Of a stretch of DNA of 64,000 nucleotides, positions 52,596 through 61,823 are shown in pieces. The notes beneath the pieces were generated by a model. That model searched no databases and was not told the origin of the DNA. It saw nothing but the letters and a program-made list of their open reading frames with translations. The stretch's first letter is position 1, and each line of letters opens with the position of its first letter. A program made the translations under genes and the position numbers. Source of the stretch: Sphingomonas sp. 8AM (GTDB lineage: Bacteria > Pseudomonadota > Alphaproteobacteria > Sphingomonadales > Sphingomonadaceae); contig NZ_LR733844.1 of the NCBI RefSeq assembly GCF_902506455.1, positions 2,241,866 to 2,305,865 of the forward strand, written 5' to 3'.

Positions 52596-52684
52596 CCGTC
52601 ACCCCGGACTTGATCCGGGGCCCCGCTTCTTCGGCGCTGCCCATAGACGAAGAAGCGGGATCCCGGATCAAGTCCGGGATGACG
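52596..52684. repeat. REP-like repeat, family A, copy 4
   Basis: CCGTCACCCCGGACTTGATC at the left and ATCAAGTCCGGGATGACGG at the right with inner arms CCCGCTTCTTCG/CGAAGAAGCGGG. A near-perfect 89-base hairpin between nadA and the DUF4230 gene. Confidence 0.85.
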
Positions 52685-52717
52685 GGTTGAAGGAGGTGGC
52701 CGGTAGCGCGGTTTTGC

Positions 52718-53425
52718 CTACCGCGCGTTGCCGAGCACTTCCTCCAGCGAGCGCGTCAGGTCCCATTGGTCGCGATTGTCGGGGCGCGCCTCGCCGGCGA
52801 AACGCACCTCGACGTTGACCGGCAGATTGGCGGCCTCCAGCGTGCCCTCGAACAAGCGTTCGAGCGCGCTGCGGGCGTTCTCGCGCGCCTTGTCGATGTT
52901 CTCGGGCTCGCGCGCCTTGGCCGCGACCACTTCGGTCGCCTTGGCCGACACCTTCTTCTGCAACTCGGCCATCGCGCCGCGCGGCGGGAGGACGCCGGTG
53001 GTGGTGTCGATCGTCACGCGGCTCTCGTCGATATTGGGCGCGCCGACCGTCACGTCGGGAACCTCGACCAGCAAGCGGCGGCGGCGCCCGTCGTAGCGGA
53101 AGTCGCGCGGGCGCAAGCTGCCCAGCGGGACGAAATAATCGACATCATACGGCGCCTTGATGACGCGGACGTATTTCAGCCAGCCCCACATCCGCGTCGC
53201 CGCGGCGGTCGACTGGACGGTGCCCGACAGATGGCTGACGCGCAGCTCGTTGCTGCCGTACAGGCGCCCGGCGACGACGCGTGCGACCGCGACGCCGCTC
53301 GCATCGGTGGCCACGGTGTATTTCTCGGTGACATAGCGATAGCCGACGAAGGTCGCGACGAGGATCGCGGTCGCGATCGCCAGCGATACCAGCAGCTTGC
53401 CGAGCCCGGTCAGATGCTCCGCCAT
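52718..53425 (-). CDS. DUF4230 family membrane-anchored protein
   Basis: A 235-residue protein. An N-terminal TM helix (LVSLAIATAILVATFVGYRY) anchors it, followed by a periplasmic DUF4230 domain: VARVVAGRLYGSNELRVSHL, VIKAPYDVDYFVPLGSLRPR, RRRLLVEVPDVTVGAPNIDE and a C-terminal helix with NIDKARENARSALERLFEG. Function unknown. Its ATG lies inside the end of the MBL gene (16-base overlap), showing coupling. Confidence 0.8.
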   Translation of the reverse strand: MAEHLTGLGKLLVSLAIATAILVATFVGYRYVTEKYTVATDASGVAVARVVAGRLYGSNELRVSHLSGTVQSTAAATRMWGWLKYVRVIKAPYDVDYFVPLGSLRPRDFRYDGRRRRLLVEVPDVTVGAPNIDESRVTIDTTTGVLPPRGAMAELQKKVSAKATEVVAAKAREPENIDKARENARSALERLFEGTLEAANLPVNVEVRFAGEARPDNRDQWDLTRSLEEVLGNAR

Positions 53426-54267
53426 GCGTCCCCGTCCTCCACCACCAGCCCGCGCCGCGCGAGATCGATCAGGTGCGCGAGCACCGAGCGCGACGCCGCG
53501 CCCAGCAGCCGCGCGTCGAGCCCGACGTACATGCGCGCGACCATCGCCGCGATCGGCTGCGGCCCTTCGCGCAGCAGCCGCAGTATCTGCCCCTCGCGCT
53601 GCTTGCGATGCCCGAGCATCCCGCGCACCAGCCGCTGCGGGCGCTCGACCGCCTCGCCGTGACCGGGGTAATAGATGCGGTCGTCGCGCAGCAGCAGCTT
53701 TTCGAGGCTTGCCATGTAATCGCCCATGTCGCCGTCCGGCGGCGAGACGACGCTGGTCGCCCAGCCCATCACATGATCGCCCGAGAAGAGCGCGTCGGTC
53801 TCGGCGAGCGCGAAGGCGAGATGGTTGGCGGTGTGACCGGGGGTGGCAATCGCCTGAAGCGTCCAGCCGTCGCCGGCGACCTGCTCGCCGTCCGCGAGCA
53901 CGCAATCGGGGGCGTAGGCGGCGTCGAAGGCGGCATCCGCTTGCTCGCCGGCGTCGCGCACTACCAGCGGGGCGCAGCCGACGATCGGTGCGCCGGTCTC
54001 GGCGGCGAGCCGGCGCGCGGCGGGGGAATGGTCGCGATGGTGGTGGGTGATGAGGATCGCGCGGAGCGGGCGACCGGCGATCGCGCGCACAAGCGCGGCG
54101 TGGTGCGCGTCAACGGCGGGACCGGGGTCGATGATTGCGAGATCGCTGGTGCCGACGAGATGCGTCTGCGTGCCGGTATAGGTGTAGGCGGAAGCATTGG
54201 GGGCGAGCACGCGCGTCACCAGAGGTTCCAGCGTTATCGCCACGCCGGTGGGGAGGTCGTCTGCCAT
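53410..54267 (-). CDS. MBL-fold metallohydrolase with C-terminal winged helix (LACTB2-like)
   Basis: A 285-residue protein. LITHHHRDHSPAARRL near 73-88 gives the HxHxDH zinc motif. IATPGHTANHLAF (His near 145), LFSGDHVMG (Asp near 162) and YYPGHGEAVE (His near 197) complete the site. The last 65 residues are a LACTB2-type winged helix (LRLLREGPQPIAAMVARMYV). Homologues are hydrolases or nucleases of uncertain substrate. Upstream of the DUF4230 gene and overlapping it by 16 bases. Confidence 0.85.
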   Translation of the reverse strand: MADDLPTGVAITLEPLVTRVLAPNASAYTYTGTQTHLVGTSDLAIIDPGPAVDAHHAALVRAIAGRPLRAILITHHHRDHSPAARRLAAETGAPIVGCAPLVVRDAGEQADAAFDAAYAPDCVLADGEQVAGDGWTLQAIATPGHTANHLAFALAETDALFSGDHVMGWATSVVSPPDGDMGDYMASLEKLLLRDDRIYYPGHGEAVERPQRLVRGMLGHRKQREGQILRLLREGPQPIAAMVARMYVGLDARLLGAASRSVLAHLIDLARRGLVVEDGDAWRSI

Positions 54268-54340
54268 CTGTGCTTCACATGGCGGCGGGGCGCGGCGGGT
54301 GCAAGGGTTGCGGGCCGCTCACTCCCCCGCTCTTCCTCTT

Positions 54341-54416
54341 CGTCATTGCGAGCGTAGCGAAGCAATCCAGGGTACCGCGCGGAACACTGGATTGCTTCGC
54401 TGCGCTCGCAATGACG
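54341..54416. repeat. REP-like repeat, family B, copy 2
   Basis: CGTCATTGCGAGCGTAGCGA AGCAATCCAG at the left and CTGGATTGCTTCGCTGCGC, TCGCAATGACG at the right; a nearly perfect long hairpin of 76 bases between the MBL and M56 genes. Confidence 0.85.
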
Positions 54417-54452
54417 GAAACTGGTCCTTTAGCCGCCCGTCGGAACGACGCG

Positions 54453-56075
54453 TCAGTCGCGCTCGGCGATGCGGCGGCGCATATTGGCGAGTTCGCGGTC
54501 GAGCGAGGCCATCGCCTCGGTACGTTGCGTATCGCTGAGGTCGCGGTTGCTCGCCAGCCCGGCGCGCGCCTGCTCCAGACCGGCCAGCGCGGTGCGCAGC
54601 GACTGGCGGCGCAGATTGTCCGCATCGAGGCGCACCCGCATCGCCTCCATCCGCGCCGCGTAACGCGCCGTCGCGGCGGCCTGACGTTCGATACGAGCCG
54701 AGTCGAAGGCGGCGTTGCGCTGGATCTGCGCAGCCTGGCGCTGAAGGCGCGCGGCGTCGATCGACGCGAGCCGGGCGGCGTTGCGCCCCAGTTCGGCGGC
54801 ATGCGCATTTAGTTCGGCGAGGTCGGCGTCGCCCGGCACCGGCGGAACCGGCGGTATCGGCGGCACCGGGGCGGTGTTCGGCGCGGGAGGCGCGGGCGGT
54901 GCCGGGGGCATCGGCGCGGGGTGCGCGGCGAGGTAACGCTCGGCCGCCTCGCCGGTGTAGGTGGTGGTGCGGCCATCGGTCGTCACGGTGACCGTCGTCT
55001 CGCGGCCCTTGTGCTGCTGGACGGCGATGTGACGGGTTCCTGGCGCGGTAGCCATGTCCGGCATCGGCGGCATCGGCGGCACTTCCGGAATCTCGGGCAG
55101 TTCCGGCAGTTCCGGCATGGTCATCTCGATCCCCGTCGCATCCTCCATCCCGGCGCGGACGCGCTCGGCCGCCTGCGTGCCGGAGGCCGTGAAGGCGAGG
55201 CCGCCGATCGCCAGCGCCACGATCGCCATGCTGCCGGCCGCCGTCTGCGTGCGGGTGGCCTTCTTCTTGCCGAGCATCTTCAGTCTCCCTTTCAGATCCT
55301 TGACGGTGTTGAGGTGGCAGGCCGGCGACACCGCACGACCGTGCGCGGCCTTGACGATCGCGCAGCCATAAGCGTGGCGCGCCGCGCCGTCGGCGCGCGC
55401 CAGCACGCGGGCGTCGTTGGCCATTTCCTGATCGGCGCGGAACGTGCGGAAGGCGGCCCACGCCAGCGGGTTGAACCAGTGGAGCGCGAGCACCGCCAGC
55501 GCGACCCAATTGGCGACCAGATCGCCGCGCGCATGATGGCCCAGCTCATGTTCGAGCGCGAGCGCGCGTTCCTCGGCGTCGAAGCGCGCCGCGAAGTCGC
55601 GCGGGAAGGCGACGACGCGGTCGAAGACTCCGAAGGCGAGCGGACCGTCGGTGGCGGCGCTTTGCACGACGGTGATCGAGCCGACGCGGTCGACCGCGAT
55701 CCCGAGCCGCAACACGTTGTAGCGGAAGCGAAGATACCCGACCGCTTGCCACGCGAGCAGCAGCGCCGCCCCGCCCAGCCACAGCGCCAGCGCGATCAGC
55801 GGCCAGCCCAGCGCGGTGTGGGTCGTCTCGACCGGCAGGGTGGCGACCGGCTTGCCGAGCATGATGACGAGTGGTTCGGGCGCGGGCAGCACCGGCAGCG
55901 CCTCGCCGCGCCAGCCCTCGGGCAGCGGTGGCATCACCATCCGCAGCGCGGGCAGTGCCCAGAGCGCATAGGCGACGCGCGCGCCGAACGCGTTGCGGAC
56001 CGGCCCGCGCAGGACCATGACGGTCAGCATCAGCAACGCCGACGCCAGCATCGCTTCGAGTGCCCAGCCGGTCAT
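54453..56075 (-). CDS. M56-family membrane metallopeptidase (BlaR1-like, no penicillin sensor)
   Basis: A 540-residue protein. The N-terminal M56 region has four TM helices and the zinc motif H176-E-L-G-H180 (ALEHELGHHARGD), with ADQEMANDARVL near 220. After about 290 a BlaR1 would carry a penicillin-binding sensor; instead there is a TM-like stretch, a Pro/Glu repeat region (PELPELPEIPEVPPMPPMPD), a second Pro/Ala run, and an Ala/Arg-rich coiled coil to the end. The signal it senses is therefore not obviously a beta-lactam. Its start overlaps the BlaI-type gene stop by four bases, so the pair is a sensor-protease/repressor module. Confidence 0.82.
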   Translation of the reverse strand: MTGWALEAMLASALLMLTVMVLRGPVRNAFGARVAYALWALPALRMVMPPLPEGWRGEALPVLPAPEPLVIMLGKPVATLPVETTHTALGWPLIALALWLGGAALLLAWQAVGYLRFRYNVLRLGIAVDRVGSITVVQSAATDGPLAFGVFDRVVAFPRDFAARFDAEERALALEHELGHHARGDLVANWVALAVLALHWFNPLAWAAFRTFRADQEMANDARVLARADGAARHAYGCAIVKAAHGRAVSPACHLNTVKDLKGRLKMLGKKKATRTQTAAGSMAIVALAIGGLAFTASGTQAAERVRAGMEDATGIEMTMPELPELPEIPEVPPMPPMPDMATAPGTRHIAVQQHKGRETTVTVTTDGRTTTYTGEAAERYLAAHPAPMPPAPPAPPAPNTAPVPPIPPVPPVPGDADLAELNAHAAELGRNAARLASIDAARLQRQAAQIQRNAAFDSARIERQAAATARYAARMEAMRVRLDADNLRRQSLRTALAGLEQARAGLASNRDLSDTQRTEAMASLDRELANMRRRIAERD

Positions 56076-56458
56076 TGCTTGAGCGCCTTCAGGAGGGCTT
56101 CGATCTCGCTGATGTCCTGATCGCTGAGCGCGTCACGCTCTGCAAGGTGCGCGACGAGCGGGGTCAGCCGGCCGCCGAACAGCCGGTCGATCAGCCGGTC
56201 GGATTCGCGCGCGACATAATCCTCGCGGCGCACCGCCGGGCTGTAGAGGTAGCGCCTCCCGTCGACCTCGTGGCGGACGGCTTCCTTGCCGAGCAGCCGC
56301 CCGAGCAACGTCTTGACGGTGGCGGCGCTCCAGCCGCGTTCCGGGTCCACCCGTTCGGCCACATCCTGCGCGGTGAGCGGGCTTTCGTCCCACAGCACCT
56401 CCATGACCGCATGTTCGGCATCGCTGATCCGTTCGACCACGACTCGCTCCTTCGTCAC
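56072..56458 (-). CDS. BlaI/MecI/CopY-family repressor
   Basis: A 128-residue winged-helix repressor. ERISDAEHAVMEVLWDESPL, TAQDVAERVDPERGWSAATV (recognition helix) and LLGRLLGKEAVRHEVDGRRY define the BlaI/penicillinase repressor family; cleavage by the cognate M56 protease would lift repression. GTG start. A 37-base palindrome with TACA/TGTA elements lies directly upstream (56467-56503), as expected for its operator. No beta-lactamase gene is in this operon. Confidence 0.88.
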   Translation of the reverse strand: MTKERVVVERISDAEHAVMEVLWDESPLTAQDVAERVDPERGWSAATVKTLLGRLLGKEAVRHEVDGRRYLYSPAVRREDYVARESDRLIDRLFGGRLTPLVAHLAERDALSDQDISEIEALLKALKQ

Positions 56459-56466
56459 GCTCTTCG

Positions 56467-56503
56467 ACTACAGGTGTAATCAAACCGATTACGGTTGTAG
56501 TCA
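56467..56503. promoter_or_regulatory. BlaI-type operator
   Basis: GACTACAGGTGTAATC and GATTACGGTTGTAGTC flank a 5-base centre; 13 of 16 arm positions match. TACA and TGTA steps agree with the BlaI/MecI operator style. It begins nine bases upstream of the repressor GTG on the minus strand. Confidence 0.65.
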
Positions 56504-56536
56504 ATAGCGGCGCGCGAGGGCTGTGGCGTTTTTTCC

Positions 56537-58189
56537 CTACAACTTGCGCTGCTTGATCGCGGTCAGCGTGGTCGCGGGGGTGATCTGCTCGATATCGGTG
56601 CGGCAGTGGAGCAGCCGCACGCCTGATACGGCGCGCAGGCGGTCGAGCGCCGGGGCGAAGTCGGCGGTATGCTCCACCGTCTCGGCGGTCGCGCCGTACG
56701 CGCGGGCGAGCGCGGCGAAATCGGGGTTGTGGAGCCGGGTCGCGGCGGGGCGATCGGGATATTCGCGCTCCTGATGCATCCGGATCGTGCCATAGGTGCC
56801 GTTGTCGACGACGATCACCAGCAGGTCGGCATTGTGCTGGACGGCGGTGGCCAGTTCCTGTCCGTTCATCAGGAAGTCGCCGTCACCCGCCAGCGCGACG
56901 ACGCTGCGCCCCGGCCGGCGCAGCGATGCGGCAACCGCGGCGGGCAGGCCATAGCCCATCGCGCCCGCGGTCGGCGCAAGCTGCGTGCCCGGCCCGGCGT
57001 AGCGCCAGTAGCGATGCCACCAGCCCGAGAAATTGCCCGCGCCGTTGCAGATGATCGTGTCGGCGGGCAGCGCCGCGCGCATCGCCGCGACGCACGGGCC
57101 GAGATCGAGCGCGACGCCGTCGCGCGGCTGCGGCGCTGCCCACGCCTCATAGTCGCGACGCGCCTCGGCGGCGTGCGGGTGCGCGCCGCCGTCGAGCGGG
57201 ACCAGCGCCTCGGCGAACTCCGCCATCCCCGCGCAGATCGCGAGGTCGGTGGCGTAGACGCAGTGCAGCTCCTGCGGGTCGGGATGGACGTGCACCAGCC
57301 GCTGGCCGGGGTGATCGGGGGTGACGAGCGCATAGCCGTCGGTGGTCGCCTCGCCGAGCCGCGCGCCGACGACCAGCAGCAGATCGGCGTCGCGGACGCG
57401 CGCGACCAGCGCCGGGTTCGGGCCATAGCCGAGGTTGCCGGCATAGGCCGGGCAGTCGTTGGCGATCGCGTCCTGCCGGCGGAAGGCGGCGGCGACCGGC
57501 ACGCCGGCGCGCGTCGCCCAGTCGGCGAAGGCGGCGGCGGCGGCGGTGTCCCACCCCGCCCCGCCGACGATCGCCAGCGGGCGTTCGGCGGTGGCGAGCA
57601 GGTCGCTCAGCCGGTCGAGCGTGTCGGCATCGACGTCCTGCGACACCCGGTCGACGCGCGCGCGATCGGTCGCCTCGACCGCGTCGAGCAGCATGTCCTC
57701 GGGCAGCGCCAGCACCACCGGGCCGGGCCGGCCGCTCACCGCGGTGGCATAGGCGCGCGCGACATATTCGGGGATGCGGCGCGCATCGTCGATCCGCGCC
57801 GCCCATTTGCACATGGGCGCGAACATCGCCGCGAAGTCGATCTCCTGAAACGCCTCGCGGTCGCGGGTGCCGCGGTCGACGTCGCCGATGAACAGGATCA
57901 TCGGTTGCGAGTCCTGATGCGCGACATGGACGCCGATCGCGGCATTGGTCGCGCCCGGCCCGCGCGTCACGAAGGCGATGCCGGGACGATGCGTCAGCGT
58001 ACCGTCGGCGCAGGCCATGAACGCCGCCCCGCCCTCCTGCCGGCACGTCACCACCTGGATCGCGGGCGTGTCGTGGAGCGCGTCGAGCACCGCGAGGAAG
58101 CTCTCCCCCGGTACGGTGAACACGCGGTCGCAGCCCTGTGCGACGAGCTGGTCGACCAGAATACGGCCGCCGGTTCTGAGGCTTGTCAT
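56537..58189 (-). CDS. ThDP-dependent acetolactate synthase-like enzyme
   Basis: A 550-residue thiamine-diphosphate enzyme. The N-terminal Pyr domain has VFTVPGESFLAVLDAL with the catalytic Glu in the ...CRQEGGAAFMA segment. A central FAD/nucleotide-like domain (about 190-330) follows, then the PP domain with ALAGDGDFLMNGQELATAVQ and IVVDNGTYG, the GDG...N motif. It resembles acetolactate synthase large subunits and related decarboxylases, and no small regulatory subunit is adjacent. ATG 58189 is used. It is next to, but not part of, the BlaI/M56 operon. Confidence 0.85.
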   Translation of the reverse strand: MTSLRTGGRILVDQLVAQGCDRVFTVPGESFLAVLDALHDTPAIQVVTCRQEGGAAFMACADGTLTHRPGIAFVTRGPGATNAAIGVHVAHQDSQPMILFIGDVDRGTRDREAFQEIDFAAMFAPMCKWAARIDDARRIPEYVARAYATAVSGRPGPVVLALPEDMLLDAVEATDRARVDRVSQDVDADTLDRLSDLLATAERPLAIVGGAGWDTAAAAAFADWATRAGVPVAAAFRRQDAIANDCPAYAGNLGYGPNPALVARVRDADLLLVVGARLGEATTDGYALVTPDHPGQRLVHVHPDPQELHCVYATDLAICAGMAEFAEALVPLDGGAHPHAAEARRDYEAWAAPQPRDGVALDLGPCVAAMRAALPADTIICNGAGNFSGWWHRYWRYAGPGTQLAPTAGAMGYGLPAAVAASLRRPGRSVVALAGDGDFLMNGQELATAVQHNADLLVIVVDNGTYGTIRMHQEREYPDRPAATRLHNPDFAALARAYGATAETVEHTADFAPALDRLRAVSGVRLLHCRTDIEQITPATTLTAIKQRKL

Positions 58190-58251
58190 GGGCGCGCAGC
58201 CTATCGTGTAGCGAACGACTCGCAAGGGGGTTGTGGTCTAGCCCTGCCACG

Positions 58252-58339
58252 CCGTCGCCCCGGACTTGATCCGGGGCCCAGCTTCTTCCTGTCGAGCGGG
58301 CAGAAGAAGCGGGATCCCGGATCAAGTCCGGGATGACGG
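58252..58339. repeat. REP-like repeat, family A, copy 5
   Basis: CCGTCGCCCCGGACTTGATC at the left, GATCAAGTCCGGGATGACGG at the right, inner GAAGAAGCGGGA. An 88-base hairpin between the ThDP gene and the CoA transferase operon. Confidence 0.85.
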
Positions 58340-58450
58340 AAGAGGCGGCGGGGCCGTTGCCTTCGCCAAGCGCGGCGCTAAGGAGCGGGGTGTGCGCACG
58401 GGGCACCGTGGACGCGCGCGATCTGAGGGCCGGACGGGAGTGGGCAAGCC

Positions 58451-59179
58451 GTGGTCAACAAGGTGTACGACGATGCCGCCGCCGCGCTGGACGGGCTGCT
58501 GTTCGACGGGATGACGATCTGCGCCGGCGGATTCGGGCTGTGCGGCATCCCGGAACGGTTGATCGACGCGATCCGCGACGCCGGCACCAAGGACCTGACG
58601 ATCGCGAGCAACAATGCCGGGGTCGACGGCGAAGGGCTCGGCAAGCTGCTGCGCACGCGGCAGGTGAAGAAGATGATCTCCTCCTATGTCGGCGAGAACA
58701 AGGAGTTCGAGCGGCAATTCCTGTCCGGCGAGCTGGAAGTGGAATTCTGCCCGCAGGGCACGCTGGCGGAGCGGTGCCGCGCGGGCGGCGCGGGCATTCC
58801 CGGCTTCTACACCAGGACCGGCGTCGGCACGCAGGTGGCCGAGGGCAAGGAAGTGAAGGTCTTCGACGGGGAGGAATATATCCTCGAACGCGGCATCCGC
58901 GCCGACCTGTCGATCATCAAGGGCTGGAAGGCCGACGAGAGCGGCAATCTGATCTTCCGCAAGACCGCGCGCAACTTCAACCAGCCGATGGCGACCGCCG
59001 GCAAGGTCTGCGTCGCCGAGGTCGAGGAAGTGGTGCCGGTCGGCAGCCTCGACCCCGATCACATCCATCTGCCCGGCATCTATGTGAAGCGGATGATCGT
59101 CGGCGCGCCGTACGAGAAGAAGATCGAGTTCCGCACCACCCGCCCGCGCGTGCAGGCCCCGCTCGTGCAGACGGCGTGA
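58451..59179 (+). CDS. 3-oxoacid CoA-transferase subunit A
   Basis: A 242-residue subunit. [20 protein letters not shown] near 18-37, [20 protein letters not shown], and [20 protein letters not shown] near 118-137 are the SCOT/ScoA landmarks. With subunit B it moves CoA between succinyl-CoA (or acyl-CoA) and a 3-oxoacid, for ketone-body use. GTG start at 58451 with GGGAG upstream. Its stop overlaps the acid phosphatase GTG by four bases, so subunits A and B are not adjacent. Confidence 0.9.
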   Translation: MVNKVYDDAAAALDGLLFDGMTICAGGFGLCGIPERLIDAIRDAGTKDLTIASNNAGVDGEGLGKLLRTRQVKKMISSYVGENKEFERQFLSGELEVEFCPQGTLAERCRAGGAGIPGFYTRTGVGTQVAEGKEVKVFDGEEYILERGIRADLSIIKGWKADESGNLIFRKTARNFNQPMATAGKVCVAEVEEVVPVGSLDPDHIHLPGIYVKRMIVGAPYEKKIEFRTTRPRVQAPLVQTA

Positions 59180-60123
59180 AGCGCGCGGGCGTCCTGCTGG
59201 CGCTCGCCGCGACGCTCGGCGGCTGCGCGGCGCAGCGGCAGGTGCTGCTGGGGCGGCCGAGCGCGCCGCCGCCCGCGGTCGACCCGCCCGCGCCGCCGGG
59301 CGTGCCGCCCGCAATGGCGTGGCTTTATGGTTCGGGCGAGGCGGCGGCTTTGTCGGAGCAAGCGTATAACGGCATGGTCCGCTATGTCCGCGACGTGCTG
59401 ACCGCCGCGCGTGACCGGCGCGGTCGACTGCCGTCGCAGCGCGCCGCGGGCACGCTACCGCGCTGGCCGGCCTCGGTGGTGCTGGCGCCGGGCGCGACCG
59501 CGGCGAGCGCCGAAATGATGCCGTGCGGGACGCTGCCGCCCGCGGTGGTGCTCGACATGGACGAAACCGCGGTGCTCAACCTCGGCTATGAATATGACGA
59601 TGCACAAACCGCGCGCGGTTTCGACCAGAAACGCTGGGAGCGTTGGGAGAAAGCGGGTGCGACGCGCGTGACTGCGGTGCCGGGCGCGGTAGCGGCGTTC
59701 CACGCGCTGCGCGCAATCGGCGTGACGATGGTCATCAACACCAACCGCTCGATCGGCAATGCCGAAGCGACCGCGCAGGCACTGGCGAACGCCGGGCTCG
59801 GCGAATTTCGCCACGGCGAGACTTTGTTCCTGAAGGGCGATGCCGACGGCAAGTCGGGCAAGGACGGGCGGCGCGCGGCGATCGCAGCGAAATATTGCGT
59901 CGTGGCGCTGGCGGGCGACCAGCTCGGCGACTTTGCGGATCTGTTCAACCCGCCCGGCCCAGCCCCGGCGATCGGGCGGCGGATGCTGACCGCGGTCGCG
60001 CCGATCGAGGCACGCTGGGGCAATGGCTGGTTCGTACTGCCCAACCCGGTCTACGGCACCGGGCTCGGCAGCGGCTGGGACGAGACGTTCCCGGCCGACA
60101 AACGCTGGAAGGACGTGCCATGA
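59176..60123 (+). CDS. HAD-superfamily acid phosphatase lipoprotein (class C-like, e(P4) type)
   Basis: A 315-residue lipoprotein. [20 protein letters not shown] is a lipoprotein signal with Cys18. Motif [18 protein letters not shown] near 121-137 is the class B/C acid phosphatase form, followed by MVINTNRS (motif II), GKSGKDGRR (motif III) and [13 protein letters not shown] (motif IV). Such enzymes release phosphate from nucleotides at the cell surface. It is inserted in the CoA transferase operon with a GTGA overlap on its 5' side and an ATGA overlap on its 3' side, so it depends on that transcript. Confidence 0.85.
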   Translation: MKRAGVLLALAATLGGCAAQRQVLLGRPSAPPPAVDPPAPPGVPPAMAWLYGSGEAAALSEQAYNGMVRYVRDVLTAARDRRGRLPSQRAAGTLPRWPASVVLAPGATAASAEMMPCGTLPPAVVLDMDETAVLNLGYEYDDAQTARGFDQKRWERWEKAGATRVTAVPGAVAAFHALRAIGVTMVINTNRSIGNAEATAQALANAGLGEFRHGETLFLKGDADGKSGKDGRRAAIAAKYCVVALAGDQLGDFADLFNPPGPAPAIGRRMLTAVAPIEARWGNGWFVLPNPVYGTGLGSGWDETFPADKRWKDVP

Positions 60124-60434
60124 CCGACGAACCCACGGGGGCGATCTCGCTGGAGCATGGCGACGTGCTGACCGACCGTTCGGCGGAGGTTGCGCGCATC
60201 TGGGTCACCGACGGCGCGGGCGCGTCGGTGTGGATCAACGCGGGTGTGCTGGGTGACGCGCAGGTCTTCGGATATCTTATGGCCGACACGATCCGCCACG
60301 CCGCGCGCGCCTATGCCGCGAATTACGGCATGACCGAGAACGAGGCGTTGCAGGCGATCGTCGCCGGGCTGAGCGAGCAATTGCGCGAGCAGGCCACCGA
60401 GATCACCACCATCCAGAACGGGAGCCTGAACTGA
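60120..60434 (+). CDS. DUF5076 family protein
   Basis: A 104-residue protein: [40 protein letters not shown] and [12 protein letters not shown], the DUF5076 pattern, followed by a helical tail [20 protein letters not shown]. Small, cytosolic, function unknown. Its ATG overlaps the phosphatase stop by four bases and its stop shares one base with the subunit B ATG (TGATG). Confidence 0.75.
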   Translation: MTDEPTGAISLEHGDVLTDRSAEVARIWVTDGAGASVWINAGVLGDAQVFGYLMADTIRHAARAYAANYGMTENEALQAIVAGLSEQLREQATEITTIQNGSLN

Positions 60435-61099
60435 TGTCGCAGGAAGCGAATGCCCCGGAAGCCCGGGGCTGGGATCGCAACGGCATGGCGGCGCGCGCCG
60501 CGCGCGAGCTGAAGGACGGTTATTACGTCAACCTCGGCATCGGCATCCCGACGTTGGTCGCGAACAACATCCCCGCGGGGATGACCGTGACGCTCCAGTC
60601 CGAAAACGGGATGCTGGGGATCGGGCCGTTCCCTTACGACGACGAGGTCGACCCCGACCTGATCAACGCCGGCAAGCAGACGATCAGCGAATTGCCCTCC
60701 TCGGCCTATTTCGGCAGCGAACAGAGCTTCGCGATGATCCGCGGCGGCCATATCGACCTGACCGTGCTGGGCGCGATGGAAGTGTCCGAAGGCGGCGACA
60801 TCGCCAACTGGATGATCCCCGGCAAGATGATCAAGGGAATGGGCGGCGCGATGGATCTGGTCGCGGGCGTCAAGAAGATCATCGTCGTGATGGAGCATGT
60901 CTCGAAAGACGGCAGTCCGAAATTCCTGCCTGCCTGTTCGCTGCCGCTGACGGGGAAGAATGTCGTCGACATGATCGTCACCGATCTGGCGGTGTTCCAG
61001 CGCCCGGACCATGACTCGCCGTTCCGGCTGGTCGAGCTGGCGCCGGGCGTCACCGCGGACGAGGTCGCGGCGAAGACGGCGGCGCATTACGAGGTCTGA
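60434..61099 (+). CDS. 3-oxoacid CoA-transferase subunit B
   Basis: A 221-residue subunit. [20 protein letters not shown] near 31-50 and [20 protein letters not shown] near 58-77; the Glu in SENG is the catalytic residue that carries Co[39 protein letters not shown] and the conserved end follow. Completes the heterodimer with the gene at 58451. The GST gene begins five bases later and may be cotranscribed. Confidence 0.9.
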   Translation: MSQEANAPEARGWDRNGMAARAARELKDGYYVNLGIGIPTLVANNIPAGMTVTLQSENGMLGIGPFPYDDEVDPDLINAGKQTISELPSSAYFGSEQSFAMIRGGHIDLTVLGAMEVSEGGDIANWMIPGKMIKGMGGAMDLVAGVKKIIVVMEHVSKDGSPKFLPACSLPLTGKNVVDMIVTDLAVFQRPDHDSPFRLVELAPGVTADEVAAKTAAHYEV

Positions 61100-61104
61100 C
61101 GCGG

Positions 61105-61797
61105 ATGGCCTACACGCTGATCACCGCGAACCGCAATTATTCGAGCTGGTCGCTGCGCCCGTGGGTGTTGATGACCACGCTCGGCATTCCGTTCGAGGAT
61201 TGCATCGAGCCGTTCGTGTCGATGGACAATTACGACGCCTTCCGCGCCTTCTCGCCGACCGGGCAGGTGCCGGTGTTGATCGACGGCGCGCGGACGGTGT
61301 GGGATTCGCTTGGGATCGCGCTGTATCTGGGTGAGCGGCATGACGGCGTGTGGCCGGTCGATGCGGGCGCACGCGCCTGGGCGATGTGCGCCGCGACCGA
61401 GATGCACGGCGGGTTCGGCGCGCTGCGCAATGAGCGGACGATGACGGTCGGGCAGCGGGTGACGCCGCACGACGTGTCGCCCCGACTCGCGCGTGACGTG
61501 GCGCGGCTGGCGGAGCTGTGGGACGAGGGGCTGACGCGGTTCGGCGGGCCGTTTCTGGCCGGCGACCGCTTCGGTGCGGTCGATGCGTTCTTCGCGCCTG
61601 TGGTGTTTCGGGTGCGGACCTATGGCATCGACGTTGGTTTGGCAGGCGCGGAATGGGTCAGGCGGATGCTGGCGGAGCCGGCGATGCGCGCTTGGGAAGA
61701 TGCTGCTTTGGCGGAGACGTTCCGCGAGGACTCGCATGAGGCGGAGGTTGCGGCGGTCGGCGAGGTGATCGAGGATCGTCGCGCGTCGCCGTCGTAA
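61105..61797 (+). CDS. Glutathione S-transferase family protein
   Basis: A 230-residue GST. The N-terminal thioredoxin fold AYTLITANRNYSSWSLRPWV contains the Ser of the SSWSLRPW glutathione site; TGQVPVLIDGARTVWDSLGI is the cis-Pro and downstream Ser region. The C-terminal helical domain (about 85-230) holds the substrate pocket. Substrate unknown; could be detoxifying or maleylacetoacetate isomerase-like. Immediately after subunit B. Confidence 0.82.
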   Translation: MAYTLITANRNYSSWSLRPWVLMTTLGIPFEDCIEPFVSMDNYDAFRAFSPTGQVPVLIDGARTVWDSLGIALYLGERHDGVWPVDAGARAWAMCAATEMHGGFGALRNERTMTVGQRVTPHDVSPRLARDVARLAELWDEGLTRFGGPFLAGDRFGAVDAFFAPVVFRVRTYGIDVGLAGAEWVRRMLAEPAMRAWEDAALAETFREDSHEAEVAAVGEVIEDRRASPS

Positions 61798-61823
61798 GAG
61801 GTTGGAAGTCGGGCCCTCCACGC

